Assembly (NCBI RefSeq): GCF_002379085.1
Contig: NZ_NBZW01000016.1
Coordinates: 36,686 to 100,685 of the forward strand
Reading direction: 5' to 3'
Length of the DNA stretch: 64,000 nucleotides
Source of the DNA: Polaromonas sp. AET17H-212
GTDB lineage: Bacteria; Pseudomonadota; Gammaproteobacteria; Burkholderiales; Burkholderiaceae_C
The notes under the pieces were generated by a model. It was not told the DNA's origin, did not search any database, and worked only from the letters and a program-made list of their open reading frames with translations. The position numbers and the translations under genes are program-made. Numbering within the stretch: position 1 is the stretch's first letter; the number at the start of each line of letters is the position of its first letter. This document shows positions 16,223 to 24,589 of the stretch, in pieces.

Positions 16223-17107
16223 TCAATGCGACGAATGCGCCAGCCCGCTGACCAGCGTGACCAGCGCAATCCCCACGCCCAGCCAGGCAATCTGCGCGAG
16301 TGTTTCGCGGGCCGTCAACCGTTTTTGCAGCTGCGGAATCAGGTCGGCCAGTGCCACATAGACAAAGCTGCTGGAGGCCACCACCAGGAAAAAGGGCAGC
16401 CAGTCGTGCAGCATGTCCACCAGCGCGTAACCGACCAGGCCGCCCAGGGCGGTCACGGCACCGGCCAGCGACACCTTGATCAGGGCCATGCTGCGGTTGC
16501 CGGAGGTATGGCGCAGCACCACCAGGTCACCCATGTGGTGCGGCACTTCATGCGCCAGCACGGCCAGCGCGGTGATCACACCCAGGCGCATGTCGGCAAC
16601 GAAGGCCGAGGCAATCAGGATGCCGTCACCGAAGGCATGCACGCTGTCGCCGGTCAGCACGGCCCAGCTGCCTGCTCTGGCGGGCTGGCCGTGGTGGTGG
16701 TGACGGTGAAGATGCTGTTCGCCGGGCTGCAAGGAAGCGGGCGCGGTGTCCACGTGTTCGGCGCGCCCGGAGTTGCCCGATCGCAGCGGCGCGATCAGAT
16801 AGTCCACCTGCTGCGGGCTCTTGGGGTCATGGTGCTCATGGCCGTGGTGGTACAGCTCGGCCTTGTCGAGCAGAAAGAAAAACACCAGCCCGACCAGCAA
16901 GGTGGCAAACAGCTCCTGCGCGCCGGCCTGGCTCTCGAAAGCTTCGGGCAGCAGGTGCATGAAGGCGGTCGCCAGCAGCGCGCCAGCGGCCAGGCTGAGC
17001 ATGTGGTTGGTGTAGCGGGCCAGCACGCCAAAGCTGAGCAGCGCCGCCAGCCACACGCTGCCGATGCCGGCGGCCAGGGTGCCGGTCAAAATTGCTATCA
17101 ATGTCAT
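16223..17107 (-). CDS. ZIP-family metal transporter
   Basis: A 294-residue inner-membrane protein with about eight helices. The binuclear metal site of ZIP proteins is seen as DSVHAFGDGILIAS in helix 4 and HEVPHHMGD in helix 5. A long cytoplasmic loop is His-rich (ELYHHGHEHHD and HLHRHHHHGQ), typical for zinc sensing or delivery. Family members move zinc, iron or manganese into the cytosol. The start codon and first six codons (MTLIAI) lie inside the palindrome of a family A repeat. It is the only ZIP gene in the window; a link to the Zur-like operon at 57-63 kb is possible, but no Zur-type box is visible upstream. Confidence 0.9.
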   Translation of the reverse strand: MTLIAILTGTLAAGIGSVWLAALLSFGVLARYTNHMLSLAAGALLATAFMHLLPEAFESQAGAQELFATLLVGLVFFFLLDKAELYHHGHEHHDPKSPQQVDYLIAPLRSGNSGRAEHVDTAPASLQPGEQHLHRHHHHGQPARAGSWAVLTGDSVHAFGDGILIASAFVADMRLGVITALAVLAHEVPHHMGDLVVLRHTSGNRSMALIKVSLAGAVTALGGLVGYALVDMLHDWLPFFLVVASSSFVYVALADLIPQLQKRLTARETLAQIAWLGVGIALVTLVSGLAHSSH

Positions 17108-17148
17108 AGCTGCTCACGCCCGATCTATATGGGCTGAAGCCCGAAAAG
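17091..17148 (-). repeat. Family A dispersed repeat covering a start codon
   Basis: On the minus strand it reads GGGCTTCAGCCC, ATATAGATCGGGCGTGAGC, AGCTATGACATTGATAGC. The ATG inside the GCTAT...ATAGC palindrome is the start of the ZIP gene. This is one of the two fullest copies in the window. Confidence 0.85.
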
Positions 17149-17172
17149 GTTTTAAAAACTCGCCCAAAACGC

Positions 17173-17205
17173 AAAAAAGCCGCCGCACATTGCTGTGGGG
17201 CGGCT
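17173..17205 (-). terminator. Rho-independent terminator of the dienelactone hydrolase gene
   Basis: On the minus strand AGCCGCCCCAC-agcaat-GTGCGGCGGCT (one mismatch) is followed directly by TTTTTT. It lies 20 bases past the stop of the hydrolase gene and upstream of the ZIP gene. Confidence 0.85.
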
Positions 17206-17225
17206 CCGTGCCGGGCGGGCTTGAG

Positions 17226-18125
17226 TTAAGCGACGCCGTTGGCCTTGAACCACGCCAGAGCGCGTTTCCAGCCGTCTTCTGCCGGCTCCTTGCGGAAGCT
17301 CGGCCGGTAGTCGGCGTGGAAAGCGTGCGGGGCATCAGGGTACACCACAAACCGCGAGGCCTTCGCCGCGGCACTGCCGCCGGCAAGGGCCGCTTTCATC
17401 TTATCAACCGTGTCAAGGGGGATGCCGCTGTCCTGCCCGCCATACAGGCCGAGCACCGGGCCGTTCAGGATGGGGGTGATGTCGATCGGGTGTTTGGGCG
17501 TGAGCGGCGTGCTGGCACCGACCAGGCGGCCGTACCAGGCCACACCCGCCTTGACGCCGGGGTTGTGTGCGCTGTACAGCCAGGTGACGCGGCCACCCCA
17601 GCAAAAACCGGTGATGCCCACCTTGGCGGTGTCGCCGCCGTTGGCGCCCGCCCACTTCACGGCGCCGTCCAGGTCGGCCATGACCTGGGCGTCAGGCACC
17701 TTGGAGACAACCTCGGCCATCAGCTTGGCCAGTTCGCCGAACTCTGCCGGATCACCCTGGCGGGCATACAGCTCGGGCGCAATGGCCAGGTAACCGGCCT
17801 TGGCCAAACGGCGGACGGTGTCGGCAATGTATTCATGCACGCCAAAAATTTCCTGGATCACCAGGATCACGGGCAGGCCGGTTTTGCCGGCGGGCGCGGC
17901 GTAATACGCCGGCACCTTGAAACCATTGACTTCAAACGAGGTTTCGCCAGCCTTCAGGCCCTCGGCGGACGTCTTGATCGCGGTCTGCGCCATGATGGGC
18001 AGGGCCGTGGCGGCATAACCGACGCCGAGTGCTGCCTTGAGCGCCGTGCGGCGGGTCGCTCCGTTCTCGTTGCTTTGGCCGGGGAGCAGGGAATCAAACT
18101 CGGATTTCTGGTCGCTGTTGAGCAT
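17226..18125 (-). CDS. Dienelactone hydrolase family protein with Tat-type signal
   Basis: A 299-residue alpha/beta hydrolase of the carboxymethylenebutenolidase (DLH) family. The nucleophile is C175 in GFCWGG; the oxyanion-side Glu lies in VILVIQEIFGV and the triad His in PDAPHAFHADYR. The N-terminus carries TRRTALKAALGVGYAATALP, a twin-arginine-like signal, so it is probably exported folded to the periplasm, which is unusual for the classical cytosolic DLH. It is preceded by the FAH-like gene and ends at a strong terminator. Substrate unknown; chlorocatechol degradation genes are absent. Confidence 0.87.
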   Translation of the reverse strand: MLNSDQKSEFDSLLPGQSNENGATRRTALKAALGVGYAATALPIMAQTAIKTSAEGLKAGETSFEVNGFKVPAYYAAPAGKTGLPVILVIQEIFGVHEYIADTVRRLAKAGYLAIAPELYARQGDPAEFGELAKLMAEVVSKVPDAQVMADLDGAVKWAGANGGDTAKVGITGFCWGGRVTWLYSAHNPGVKAGVAWYGRLVGASTPLTPKHPIDITPILNGPVLGLYGGQDSGIPLDTVDKMKAALAGGSAAAKASRFVVYPDAPHAFHADYRPSFRKEPAEDGWKRALAWFKANGVA

Positions 18126-18208
18126 GGCGGTTTTCTCAATGTCTGGGTTGAAGGGGCGTGAACAAAACGCGTTGAGTCTATGCGGTCGCATAAATTCCTG
18201 CTGGTGCG

Positions 18209-18232
18209 AGGAAATACCACGAGGTATTTCCT
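18209..18232. promoter_or_regulatory. Perfect 10-base inverted repeat between FAH-like and DLH genes
   Basis: AGGAAATACC-acga-GGTATTTCCT lies 84 bases before the DLH start and 48 bases after the FAH stop. It has no T-run, so it could be an operator for the downstream gene (perhaps of the nearby AraC regulator) or an RNA hairpin. Confidence 0.45.
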
Positions 18233-18279
18233 GCCGCCCACCGCGTCTCGGCCCCCCCTGCCCTCGCCTCCAATCGGGC

Positions 18280-19083
18280 TCACACAATCTTGACGCTGAG
18301 TCCGGGCAAACCGTCGATGTGGCATTCGATCACGTCGCCCTTGACCACCGGGCCGACGTTTTCCGGTGTACCGGAATAAATGATGTCGCCGGGAAACAGC
18401 TCGAAGGCCTCGGAGAGCCTGGAGATCTGCTCGGCGACCGACCAGATCATGTGGTTGAGCGTGGCCTGCTGCTTGGTCTGCCCGTTGACTTTGAGCCAGA
18501 TCGCACCCTTGGTGTAGTGGCCGGTCTGCGCCACCTTGTGGATCGGGCCGATGGGCGCCGAGCGGTCAAAACTCTTGCCGATCTCCCAGGGCTTTTTCTG
18601 GTCACCCATGCCGCGCTGCAGGTCGCGCCGCGTCATGTCCAGGCCCAGGGCGTAGCCGTAAACGCAGTCCAGCGCCGCACTCATGGGGATGTTGCGCCCG
18701 CCCTTGGACAGGGCCGCCACCAGTTCGACCTCGTAGTGGTAGTTTTTGGTCAGGCTGGGATAGGGATGGTCAGCCACGGTGCCGGGCGCCACCGCCTGAA
18801 TCGCATCCGTCGGTTTCTGGAAGAAGAAAGGCGGCTCGCGGGTCGGATCCGAGCCCATCTCGATCGCGTGGGCCGCGTAGTTGCGGCCTATGCAGTAAAT
18901 GCGGCGCACCGGAAACATCTCGCTGCTGCCGGCAATCGGCACATAGGTGCCAGGCACGGTGAACGGCGTGGCCGGGGTGTTGGCCGCCGTGCCCGGGGTG
19001 GCGCAGCCGACCACCGCGCCTGCAGTCATCAGGACGCCGGATTGCAGAAGGCCGCGTTTGCTGATGTCAGTGATTTTTTTCAT
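18280..19083 (-). CDS. Fumarylacetoacetate hydrolase-fold protein with lipobox-like export signal
   Basis: A 267-residue FAH-superfamily enzyme. The core has IYCIGRNYAAHAIEMG, FFFQKPTDAI, the metal ligands YEVELVAALS and GYALGLDMTRRDLQ, and IIYSGTPENVGPV. Such enzymes hydrolyse or decarboxylate 2-oxo acids with a C-C bond next to the carbonyl. The N-terminus SKRGLLQSGVLMTAGAVVGC looks like a Tat-like signal with a lipobox (VVGC), suggesting an exported lipoprotein; this is odd for a family that is otherwise cytosolic. AAGGAG precedes ATG 19081-19083. It is flanked by the AraC regulator and the exported DLH, a likely functional pair. Confidence 0.85.
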   Translation of the reverse strand: MKKITDISKRGLLQSGVLMTAGAVVGCATPGTAANTPATPFTVPGTYVPIAGSSEMFPVRRIYCIGRNYAAHAIEMGSDPTREPPFFFQKPTDAIQAVAPGTVADHPYPSLTKNYHYEVELVAALSKGGRNIPMSAALDCVYGYALGLDMTRRDLQRGMGDQKKPWEIGKSFDRSAPIGPIHKVAQTGHYTKGAIWLKVNGQTKQQATLNHMIWSVAEQISRLSEAFELFPGDIIYSGTPENVGPVVKGDVIECHIDGLPGLSVKIV

Positions 19084-19203
19084 GTTTGTCTCCTTGGGTG
19101 TGGTCAGAGTCTGTCTCGACCGCAAGCTTAGGCCGCGCCCGGGACTGGCGTACAGACGCAATTACGCATTTACCGGACGATTCAATGCAACACGCGCAGG
19201 AGA

Positions 19204-20112
19204 TCAGGCCGCGCCGGAGATCCTGGCGCGCACGCCGTCGCGAAAGGCCCGCGGCGTCTGGCCAAACCGCTGCCGGAAGCGCCGCGCGAAATAGGCCTCG
19301 TCGACAAAGCCCGAGGCATGCGCGATGCTGGCGATACGCTGGTTGCTGTGGGTCAGCAGTTCCTGCGCAAACTCCAGGCGCCGCTCGGTCACCAGCTCGG
19401 TGAAGGTCTTGCCGGTTTCCTTTTTGAGCAGGTGCGCCAGGTAGTTGGGCGACAGGAAAGCCGCGGCCGCCACATCGGCCAGTGCGATCTCGCCGGCCAG
19501 GTGCTCGCGGATGAACCGCACCGCCCGCTGCAGGCCGGCACGCCGGCTGCCTAACTGCGCCTGGCTGGCCGAAAACCGCAGCAGGTCGGCTTCGAACTTG
19601 CGGCAGACCAGCGCGATCAGCTGCAGCATCAGGCCGCGGATCATCTCGACCGAACCGAAACGCCGGTTGGCATTTTCCAGGGCGAGCTTGTCCAGCAGTC
19701 TCTCGATCTCGGGAAACTCTTCTTCCGTGAAATAGAAGTCGGCGTACTCCTGAAACAGGAAAGGCGCCAGCTCGGGCGCACGGCTCAAGGGCACGTCCTC
19801 CAGGTCCAGCGGGTCCACATCCAGACCGGGCCGCAAGAACTGCTGCGCCATGTTGATGATGACGTAACGCGAACCCTCGGGGTGCGGGATCACATGCACG
19901 CGGTAGGGCAGGATGAAACTCAGGTAGCCGCGCCGGAATGGCCGCACGGTGCCGGCCACGTTCTGTTCGGTGTCGCCCTGCAGGCTGATCTGGATCTGGA
20001 AATACTCATGCCGGTGCGGCCTGACCAGCGGCGGGCGCACCAGCTGGGAGCGGATGTCGAAATCGAGGTGGTCGGCACGCTCGGACATGCCGTAGGTCTT
20101 GATGGCTGTCAT
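19204..20112 (-). CDS. AraC-family transcriptional regulator
   Basis: A 302-residue regulator: an N-terminal cupin-like sensor domain (RPHRHEYFQIQISLQG) and a C-terminal AraC double helix-turn-helix (IALADVAAAAFLSPNYLAHL and IASIAHASGFVDEAYFARRF, ending FGQTPRAFR). It lies 19 bases after polA and 120 bases before the FAH-like gene, all on the minus strand. It is most simply the local activator of the FAH/DLH pair; the ligand is unknown. Confidence 0.92.
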   Translation of the reverse strand: MTAIKTYGMSERADHLDFDIRSQLVRPPLVRPHRHEYFQIQISLQGDTEQNVAGTVRPFRRGYLSFILPYRVHVIPHPEGSRYVIINMAQQFLRPGLDVDPLDLEDVPLSRAPELAPFLFQEYADFYFTEEEFPEIERLLDKLALENANRRFGSVEMIRGLMLQLIALVCRKFEADLLRFSASQAQLGSRRAGLQRAVRFIREHLAGEIALADVAAAAFLSPNYLAHLLKKETGKTFTELVTERRLEFAQELLTHSNQRIASIAHASGFVDEAYFARRFRQRFGQTPRAFRDGVRARISGAA

Positions 20113-20131
20113 GCCGCCTGTCCCTGCGGCT

Positions 20132-22957
20132 TCAGTGCGCCTTTTCCCAGTTCGGCCCGATGCCGATCTCGGCCAGCAGCGGCACCTTGAGGTCCGCCAC
20201 CCCGGCCATCAGGCGCGGAATTTCGTGGCGCACCCATTCGACCTCGGCCTCGGGCACCTCGAACACCAGCTCGTCGTGCACCTGCATGATCATTTTGGTA
20301 GCGCGTTGTTCGGCATCGAGCACGTCCTGCACCTTGACCATGCTGAGCTTGATCAGGTCGGCCGCCGTGCCCTGCATGGGCGCGTTGATGGCCTGCCGCT
20401 CCGCCGCCTTCTTGCGCGGGCCGTTGCCGCCATTGATCTCGGGCAGGTAGAGCCGCCGGCCAAACACGGTTTCGACGAAATGGTTCTTCTGGGCAAACAC
20501 CACAGTCTGCTCCATGTAGTTCTTCACGCCCGGGTAACGCTGGAAATACTTGTCGATGTAGGCGGCCGCGGCCTTGGTTTCTATGCCCAGGTTGCGCGCC
20601 AGGCCGAAGCTGCTCATGCCGTAGATCAGGCCGAAGTTGATGACCTTGGCGTAGCGGCGCTGCTCGCTGCTGACCTGGTCCACCGCGACGCCGAACACCT
20701 CGGCAGCAGTCGCGCGGTGCACGTCCAGGCCGTCGGTGAAAGCGCGCAGCAGCGCTTCGTCGCCGCTCAGGTGGGCCATGATGCGCAGCTCGATCTGCGA
20801 GTAGTCGGCGCTGGCGATCAGGCAACCGGGCGGCGCCACAAAGGCCTCGCGCACGCGCCGGCCCTCGGCGGTTTTCACGGGAATGTTCTGCAGGTTGGGC
20901 TCGTTGCTCGACAGGCGCCCGGTCACGGCCACCGCCTGCGCGTAATGCGTGTGCACCCGCCCCGTCCTCGGGTGCGCGAGCTGGGCCAGCTTGTCGGTGT
21001 AAGTACCCTTGAGCTTGGAGAGCGAGCGGTGCTCCAGCAGCTTGGCCGGCAGCGGGTAATCCTCGGCGAGTTTTTCCAGCACCTCCTCGTCGGTGCTGCG
21101 CGCACCGGTGGCGGTCTTCTTGATCACCGGCATGCCCAGCTTGTCAAAGAAGATCTCGCCCAGTTGCTTGGGGCTGCCCAGGTTGAAAGGCTGGCCGGCA
21201 ATCTCGTAGGCCTCGGCTTCGAGCTGCAGGATGCGCGTGCCGAGCTCGCCGCTCTGTTTGGCCAGCGTCGGGGCGTCGATCAGCACGCCATTGCGCTCGA
21301 TGCGGTACAGGGCTTCGCTGCTGCGCATTTCCAGTTCGTAGATGAAGCGCAGCTTGTCGTCGGCCTGCAGCCGCGGCCAGAGCACGCGGTGCACGTCCAG
21401 GGTCTGGTCCGAGTCTTCACACGAATATTCGGCAGCCTTGGCGATGTCGACCTGGTTGAACTTGATCTGGTGCGCGCCCTTGCCGCACAGGTCTTCATAG
21501 TTGATGCCGCTGCGCCCCACATGGCGCACGGCCAGGCTGGCCAGGCCGTGCGGCTTGTGCACTTCCAGCACGTAACTCTGCAGCATGGTGTCGTGGACGT
21601 AGCCCCGCACCTCGACGCCGTGGTTGGCAAACACATGGCGGTCGTACTTGACGTGTTGTCCGAGCTTGGCCTTGGCCGGGTTCTCCAGCCAGGGTTTCAG
21701 GCGCGCCAGCACCTCGTCGCGCGGCAGCTGCGCCGGCGCATCGGGGTAGTCGTGCGTCAGCGGTATGTAGGCGGCCTCGCCCGGGGTGACACTGAAACTC
21801 AGGCCAACGATCTGCGCCTGCATTTCGTCCAGCGAGGTGGTTTCGGTGTCCAGCGCCACCAGCTCGGCGGCTTCGATTTTTGCCAGCCAGGCGTCGAACA
21901 TCGCCCAGTCCAGCACGGTGTCGTAACGCAGGTTGGTGGCGCGCTCGGCCAGCGGGGTGGCCAGAAAGGCCGGCTCGTCAAACAGCCCGGGCTCGTCGGA
22001 CGAGGCCGCGGGCGCGGCGCGGCCCTGGCGATGGGTGTCGGGTCCGGCCGGCAACTCGGCCGGCGCATTCTGCGCGTCTATGCTGCGGACCAGGCTCTTG
22101 AACCCGAATTTTTCGTAAAAATCCTTCAAAGCTTCTGTCTGCTGGCCGCCGACAGCTATGGATTCCATAGCAGGCAGACCCTCGATGTAGTCCTGCAGTT
22201 CGCAGTCTTTCTTGATGGTCAGCAGCTCGCGGCCCTTGGGCAGCCAGTCGAGCGACTGGCGCAGGTTGTCGCCGACCACGCCCTTGATCTCGCCAGCACG
22301 GGCCACCAGCGCATCGAGCGAGCCGTATTCGAGCAGCCATTTCACGGCCGTCTTGGGGCCGACCTTGGGCACGCCGGGCACGTTGTCCACCGCATCGCCG
22401 ACCAGGGTCTGGTAGTCCACCATCAGGCGCGGCGGCACGCCGAACTCGGACTCGACGCCGGCCAGGTCGCGCCGGCGGTCGTTCATGGTGTCGATCACCG
22501 TGATGTTTTCATCGACCAGCTGGCTCAGGTCCTTGTCGCCGCTGGAGATGATGACCTCGATGCCCTGCTGCGACGCCATGCAGGCCAGCGTGCCGATCAC
22601 GTCGTCGGCTTCCACCCCGGGCACGTCCAGCACCTTCCAGCCGAGCAGGCGCACGACTTCGTGGATCGGCTCGACCTGGCTGCGCAGGTCGTCGGGCATG
22701 GCCGAGCGCTGGGCCTTGTACTCGGGGTAGAGCGCATCGCGAAAGGTCGGGCCCTTGGCGTCGAACACGCAGGCGGCATAGTCGGCGCGCACGTCCTTGC
22801 GCAGCTTCTGCATCATGTTGATCATGCCGCGAATGGCGCCGGTGGCCGGGCTTTGCGGGTTGCCGGGGTCGGCGCGCAGATCGGGCATCGCATGGAAAGC
22901 GCGGTAGAGGTAGCTGGAGCCATCCACCAGCAGCAGTGTTTTTTTTTCGGTGCTCAT
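20132..22957 (-). CDS. polA: DNA polymerase I
   Basis: A 941-residue family A polymerase for Okazaki fragment maturation and repair. Domains: 5'-3' exonuclease (about 1-290; VEADDVIGTLA and VGDAVDNVPGVPKVGPKTA), 3'-5' proofreading exonuclease with intact DTET and YSCEDSDQT acidic residues (about 350-550), and polymerase (ASADYSQIELRIMAHLSGD, RRYAKVINFGLIYGMS, MQVHDELVFEVPE). Start ATG 22955-22957, MSTEKKTLLLVDGSSYLYRAFH. Codons 4-7 form a run of nine A residues. A family A palindrome is embedded in frame at 22155-22171, giving PAMESIAVG in the linker after the 5' exonuclease. Confidence 0.97.
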   Translation of the reverse strand: MSTEKKTLLLVDGSSYLYRAFHAMPDLRADPGNPQSPATGAIRGMINMMQKLRKDVRADYAACVFDAKGPTFRDALYPEYKAQRSAMPDDLRSQVEPIHEVVRLLGWKVLDVPGVEADDVIGTLACMASQQGIEVIISSGDKDLSQLVDENITVIDTMNDRRRDLAGVESEFGVPPRLMVDYQTLVGDAVDNVPGVPKVGPKTAVKWLLEYGSLDALVARAGEIKGVVGDNLRQSLDWLPKGRELLTIKKDCELQDYIEGLPAMESIAVGGQQTEALKDFYEKFGFKSLVRSIDAQNAPAELPAGPDTHRQGRAAPAASSDEPGLFDEPAFLATPLAERATNLRYDTVLDWAMFDAWLAKIEAAELVALDTETTSLDEMQAQIVGLSFSVTPGEAAYIPLTHDYPDAPAQLPRDEVLARLKPWLENPAKAKLGQHVKYDRHVFANHGVEVRGYVHDTMLQSYVLEVHKPHGLASLAVRHVGRSGINYEDLCGKGAHQIKFNQVDIAKAAEYSCEDSDQTLDVHRVLWPRLQADDKLRFIYELEMRSSEALYRIERNGVLIDAPTLAKQSGELGTRILQLEAEAYEIAGQPFNLGSPKQLGEIFFDKLGMPVIKKTATGARSTDEEVLEKLAEDYPLPAKLLEHRSLSKLKGTYTDKLAQLAHPRTGRVHTHYAQAVAVTGRLSSNEPNLQNIPVKTAEGRRVREAFVAPPGCLIASADYSQIELRIMAHLSGDEALLRAFTDGLDVHRATAAEVFGVAVDQVSSEQRRYAKVINFGLIYGMSSFGLARNLGIETKAAAAYIDKYFQRYPGVKNYMEQTVVFAQKNHFVETVFGRRLYLPEINGGNGPRKKAAERQAINAPMQGTAADLIKLSMVKVQDVLDAEQRATKMIMQVHDELVFEVPEAEVEWVRHEIPRLMAGVADLKVPLLAEIGIGPNWEKAH
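22155..22171. repeat. Family A core palindrome within polA
   Basis: GCTATGGATTCCATAGC, preceded by ACA and followed by AGGC, encodes MESIA in the interdomain linker of DNA polymerase I. The hairpin part is absent, so this may be a decayed insertion or coincidence. Confidence 0.4.
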
Positions 22958-23021
22958 GGCCCCGATTGTCACCGTTTTGCCGCCCCTATCCACGGGGGTG
23001 CCGGCCCCCTACAATGCAGGC

Positions 23022-23387
23022 ATGCACCACCCTCTTTGCTCCCTTCTGTTCGCCGCCACGGCTGCCCTGGCCTGTGCCCCCGTGCTGGCCCAGACGGCGG
23101 CGCCTGACCCGGCAGCGGCACCTGCGCAAGCACTGCCGCCCGGCACCAACCCCATCAGCAGCCGGCCCGAGCCGGCCATCCAGCGCATCCGCACGGAAGA
23201 CGCCGGTTCGCGCATCGACGAAGTGCGCGTGGGTGGCGAGACACAAAGCATCACCGTGCAGCCCAAAACCAATGTGCCGGCCTACGAGGTCCAGCCTTCC
23301 GACGCCACCAAGGGCGGCGGCACCGCCCCGCCCACCTCGGGCGCCGGCAGCACCGGCAAACGTGTCTGGAACGTGCTCAAGTTCTAG
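23022..23387 (+). CDS. DUF2782-like secreted protein
   Basis: A 121-residue protein with a signal peptide (MHHPLCSLLFAATAALACAP, cut after VLA-QT). The mature part contains QRIRTEDAGSRIDEVRVGGE and TVQPKTNVPAYEVQPSD, the pattern I associate with DUF2782. A DUF2782 gene between polA and thrB is a conserved arrangement in beta- and gammaproteobacteria. It is divergent from polA and 37 bases upstream of thrB, probably cotranscribed. Function unknown. Confidence 0.8.
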   Translation: MHHPLCSLLFAATAALACAPVLAQTAAPDPAAAPAQALPPGTNPISSRPEPAIQRIRTEDAGSRIDEVRVGGETQSITVQPKTNVPAYEVQPSDATKGGGTAPPTSGAGSTGKRVWNVLKF

Positions 23388-23424
23388 TTTTCCCTTCAGT
23401 TTCAGTTCAGTTTCCGTTTCAGGC

Positions 23425-24414
23425 ATGGCCGTTTACACCGAAGTCTCGTTTGACGAGGCCGCTCCCCTTTTGCATTCGCTCGGTCTGGGGCAGTTGAAGA
23501 CCCTGGACCCCTGCTCGGGCGGCATCGAAAACACCAACTATTTCGCCGACACCGATCAGGGCCGCTACGTCCTGACGCTGTTCGAACGCCTGGGTTTCGA
23601 GCAGTTGCCGTTTTACCTGTACCTGATGCAGCATCTGGCGCAGCGCGGCATCCCCGTGCCGGAACCCCATGCCGCGCTGACGGCCGGCGCCGGCAGCTGG
23701 CCCGGCGACATCCTGCACAAGCTCAAGGGCAAACCTGCCGCCGTGGTGGACCGCCTGCGCGGCCGCAGCGAACTGGCGCCCACACCGGCCCACTGCGCGG
23801 CGGTGGGCGACATGCTGGCGCGCATGCACCTGGCGGGACAGGACTTCGACCGCCAGCAGGGCAACCTGCGCGGCCTGGCCTGGTGGAATGAGACCGTGCC
23901 GGTGGTCCTGCCCTACCTCAGCCCCGAACAAAGCAGCCTGATCCGCTCCGAACTGGCCTACCAGAACCATGTCGCCGCCTGCTCGGCCTGGCAGGCGCTG
24001 CCGCGCGGCCCGGTGCATGCCGACCTGTTTCGCGACAACGTGATGTTCGACGGCGAAGGCAACGGCCTGCGCCTGACCGGTTTTTTTGATTTTTACTTTG
24101 CCGGCTGGGACGCCCTGCTGTTCGACATCGGCGTCAGCCTCAACGACTGGTGCGTGGACCTGGCCACCGGTGAACGCGACGCAGCACGCACCGCGGCCTT
24201 CCTGGCGGCCTACCAGGCCGTGCGCCCCCTGAACGCCCAGGAACGCAGCCTGCTGCCGGCCATGGAGCGCGCCGGCGCCCTGCGTTTCTGGATCTCGCGG
24301 CTGTGGGACTTCTACCTGCCGCGCGAAGCCGCGCTGTTGCAGGCGCACGATCCCGGCCATTTTGAACGGGTGCTGCGCCAGCGCGTGGCCCATCCGTGCA
24401 GCCTGTCGGCCTGA
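23425..24414 (+). CDS. thrB: Homoserine kinase (ThrB, choline-kinase fold type)
   Basis: A 329-residue cytosolic kinase making O-phosphohomoserine for threonine synthesis. This is the aminoglycoside phosphotransferase-fold type used by many proteobacteria: MAVYTEVSFDEAAPLL, then CSGGIENTNYFADT, LKGKPAAVVDRLRG, the catalytic loop PVHADLFRDNVMFDG and the metal-binding GFFDFYFAGWDALLFD. Start ATG 23425. The 30 bases before it contain several TTCAG-like short tandem repeats. Confidence 0.94.
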   Translation: MAVYTEVSFDEAAPLLHSLGLGQLKTLDPCSGGIENTNYFADTDQGRYVLTLFERLGFEQLPFYLYLMQHLAQRGIPVPEPHAALTAGAGSWPGDILHKLKGKPAAVVDRLRGRSELAPTPAHCAAVGDMLARMHLAGQDFDRQQGNLRGLAWWNETVPVVLPYLSPEQSSLIRSELAYQNHVAACSAWQALPRGPVHADLFRDNVMFDGEGNGLRLTGFFDFYFAGWDALLFDIGVSLNDWCVDLATGERDAARTAAFLAAYQAVRPLNAQERSLLPAMERAGALRFWISRLWDFYLPREAALLQAHDPGHFERVLRQRVAHPCSLSA

Positions 24415-24589
24415 GCCTGTTGTTGCGCCGCGCCCAGGCTGGCGACGGCTGGCGCGAAAAAGCCGCTGCAGGGCCCGCTTTTTTGCAGCAAATTGCCCGG
24501 CCAGCGTTAAATTGTTCACCGAGTCCGCACATTTAGCTCCTCCGATTGCCCCTCGACCGACCCGACCCACTCAACCTGCAACCCAAGCA

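Noticed and set aside
20099..23107. A 1002-codon open frame antisense to polA
   Set aside because: The His/Gln/Val-rich translation is the usual shadow of a GC-rich gene; polA motifs are intact on the other strand.
22936..24414. Fusion of the DUF2782-like gene and homoserine kinase as one long frame
   Set aside because: The open frame upstream of ATG 23425 runs antiphase through the DUF2782-like gene; the separate reading gives a signal peptide and a normal-length ThrB.
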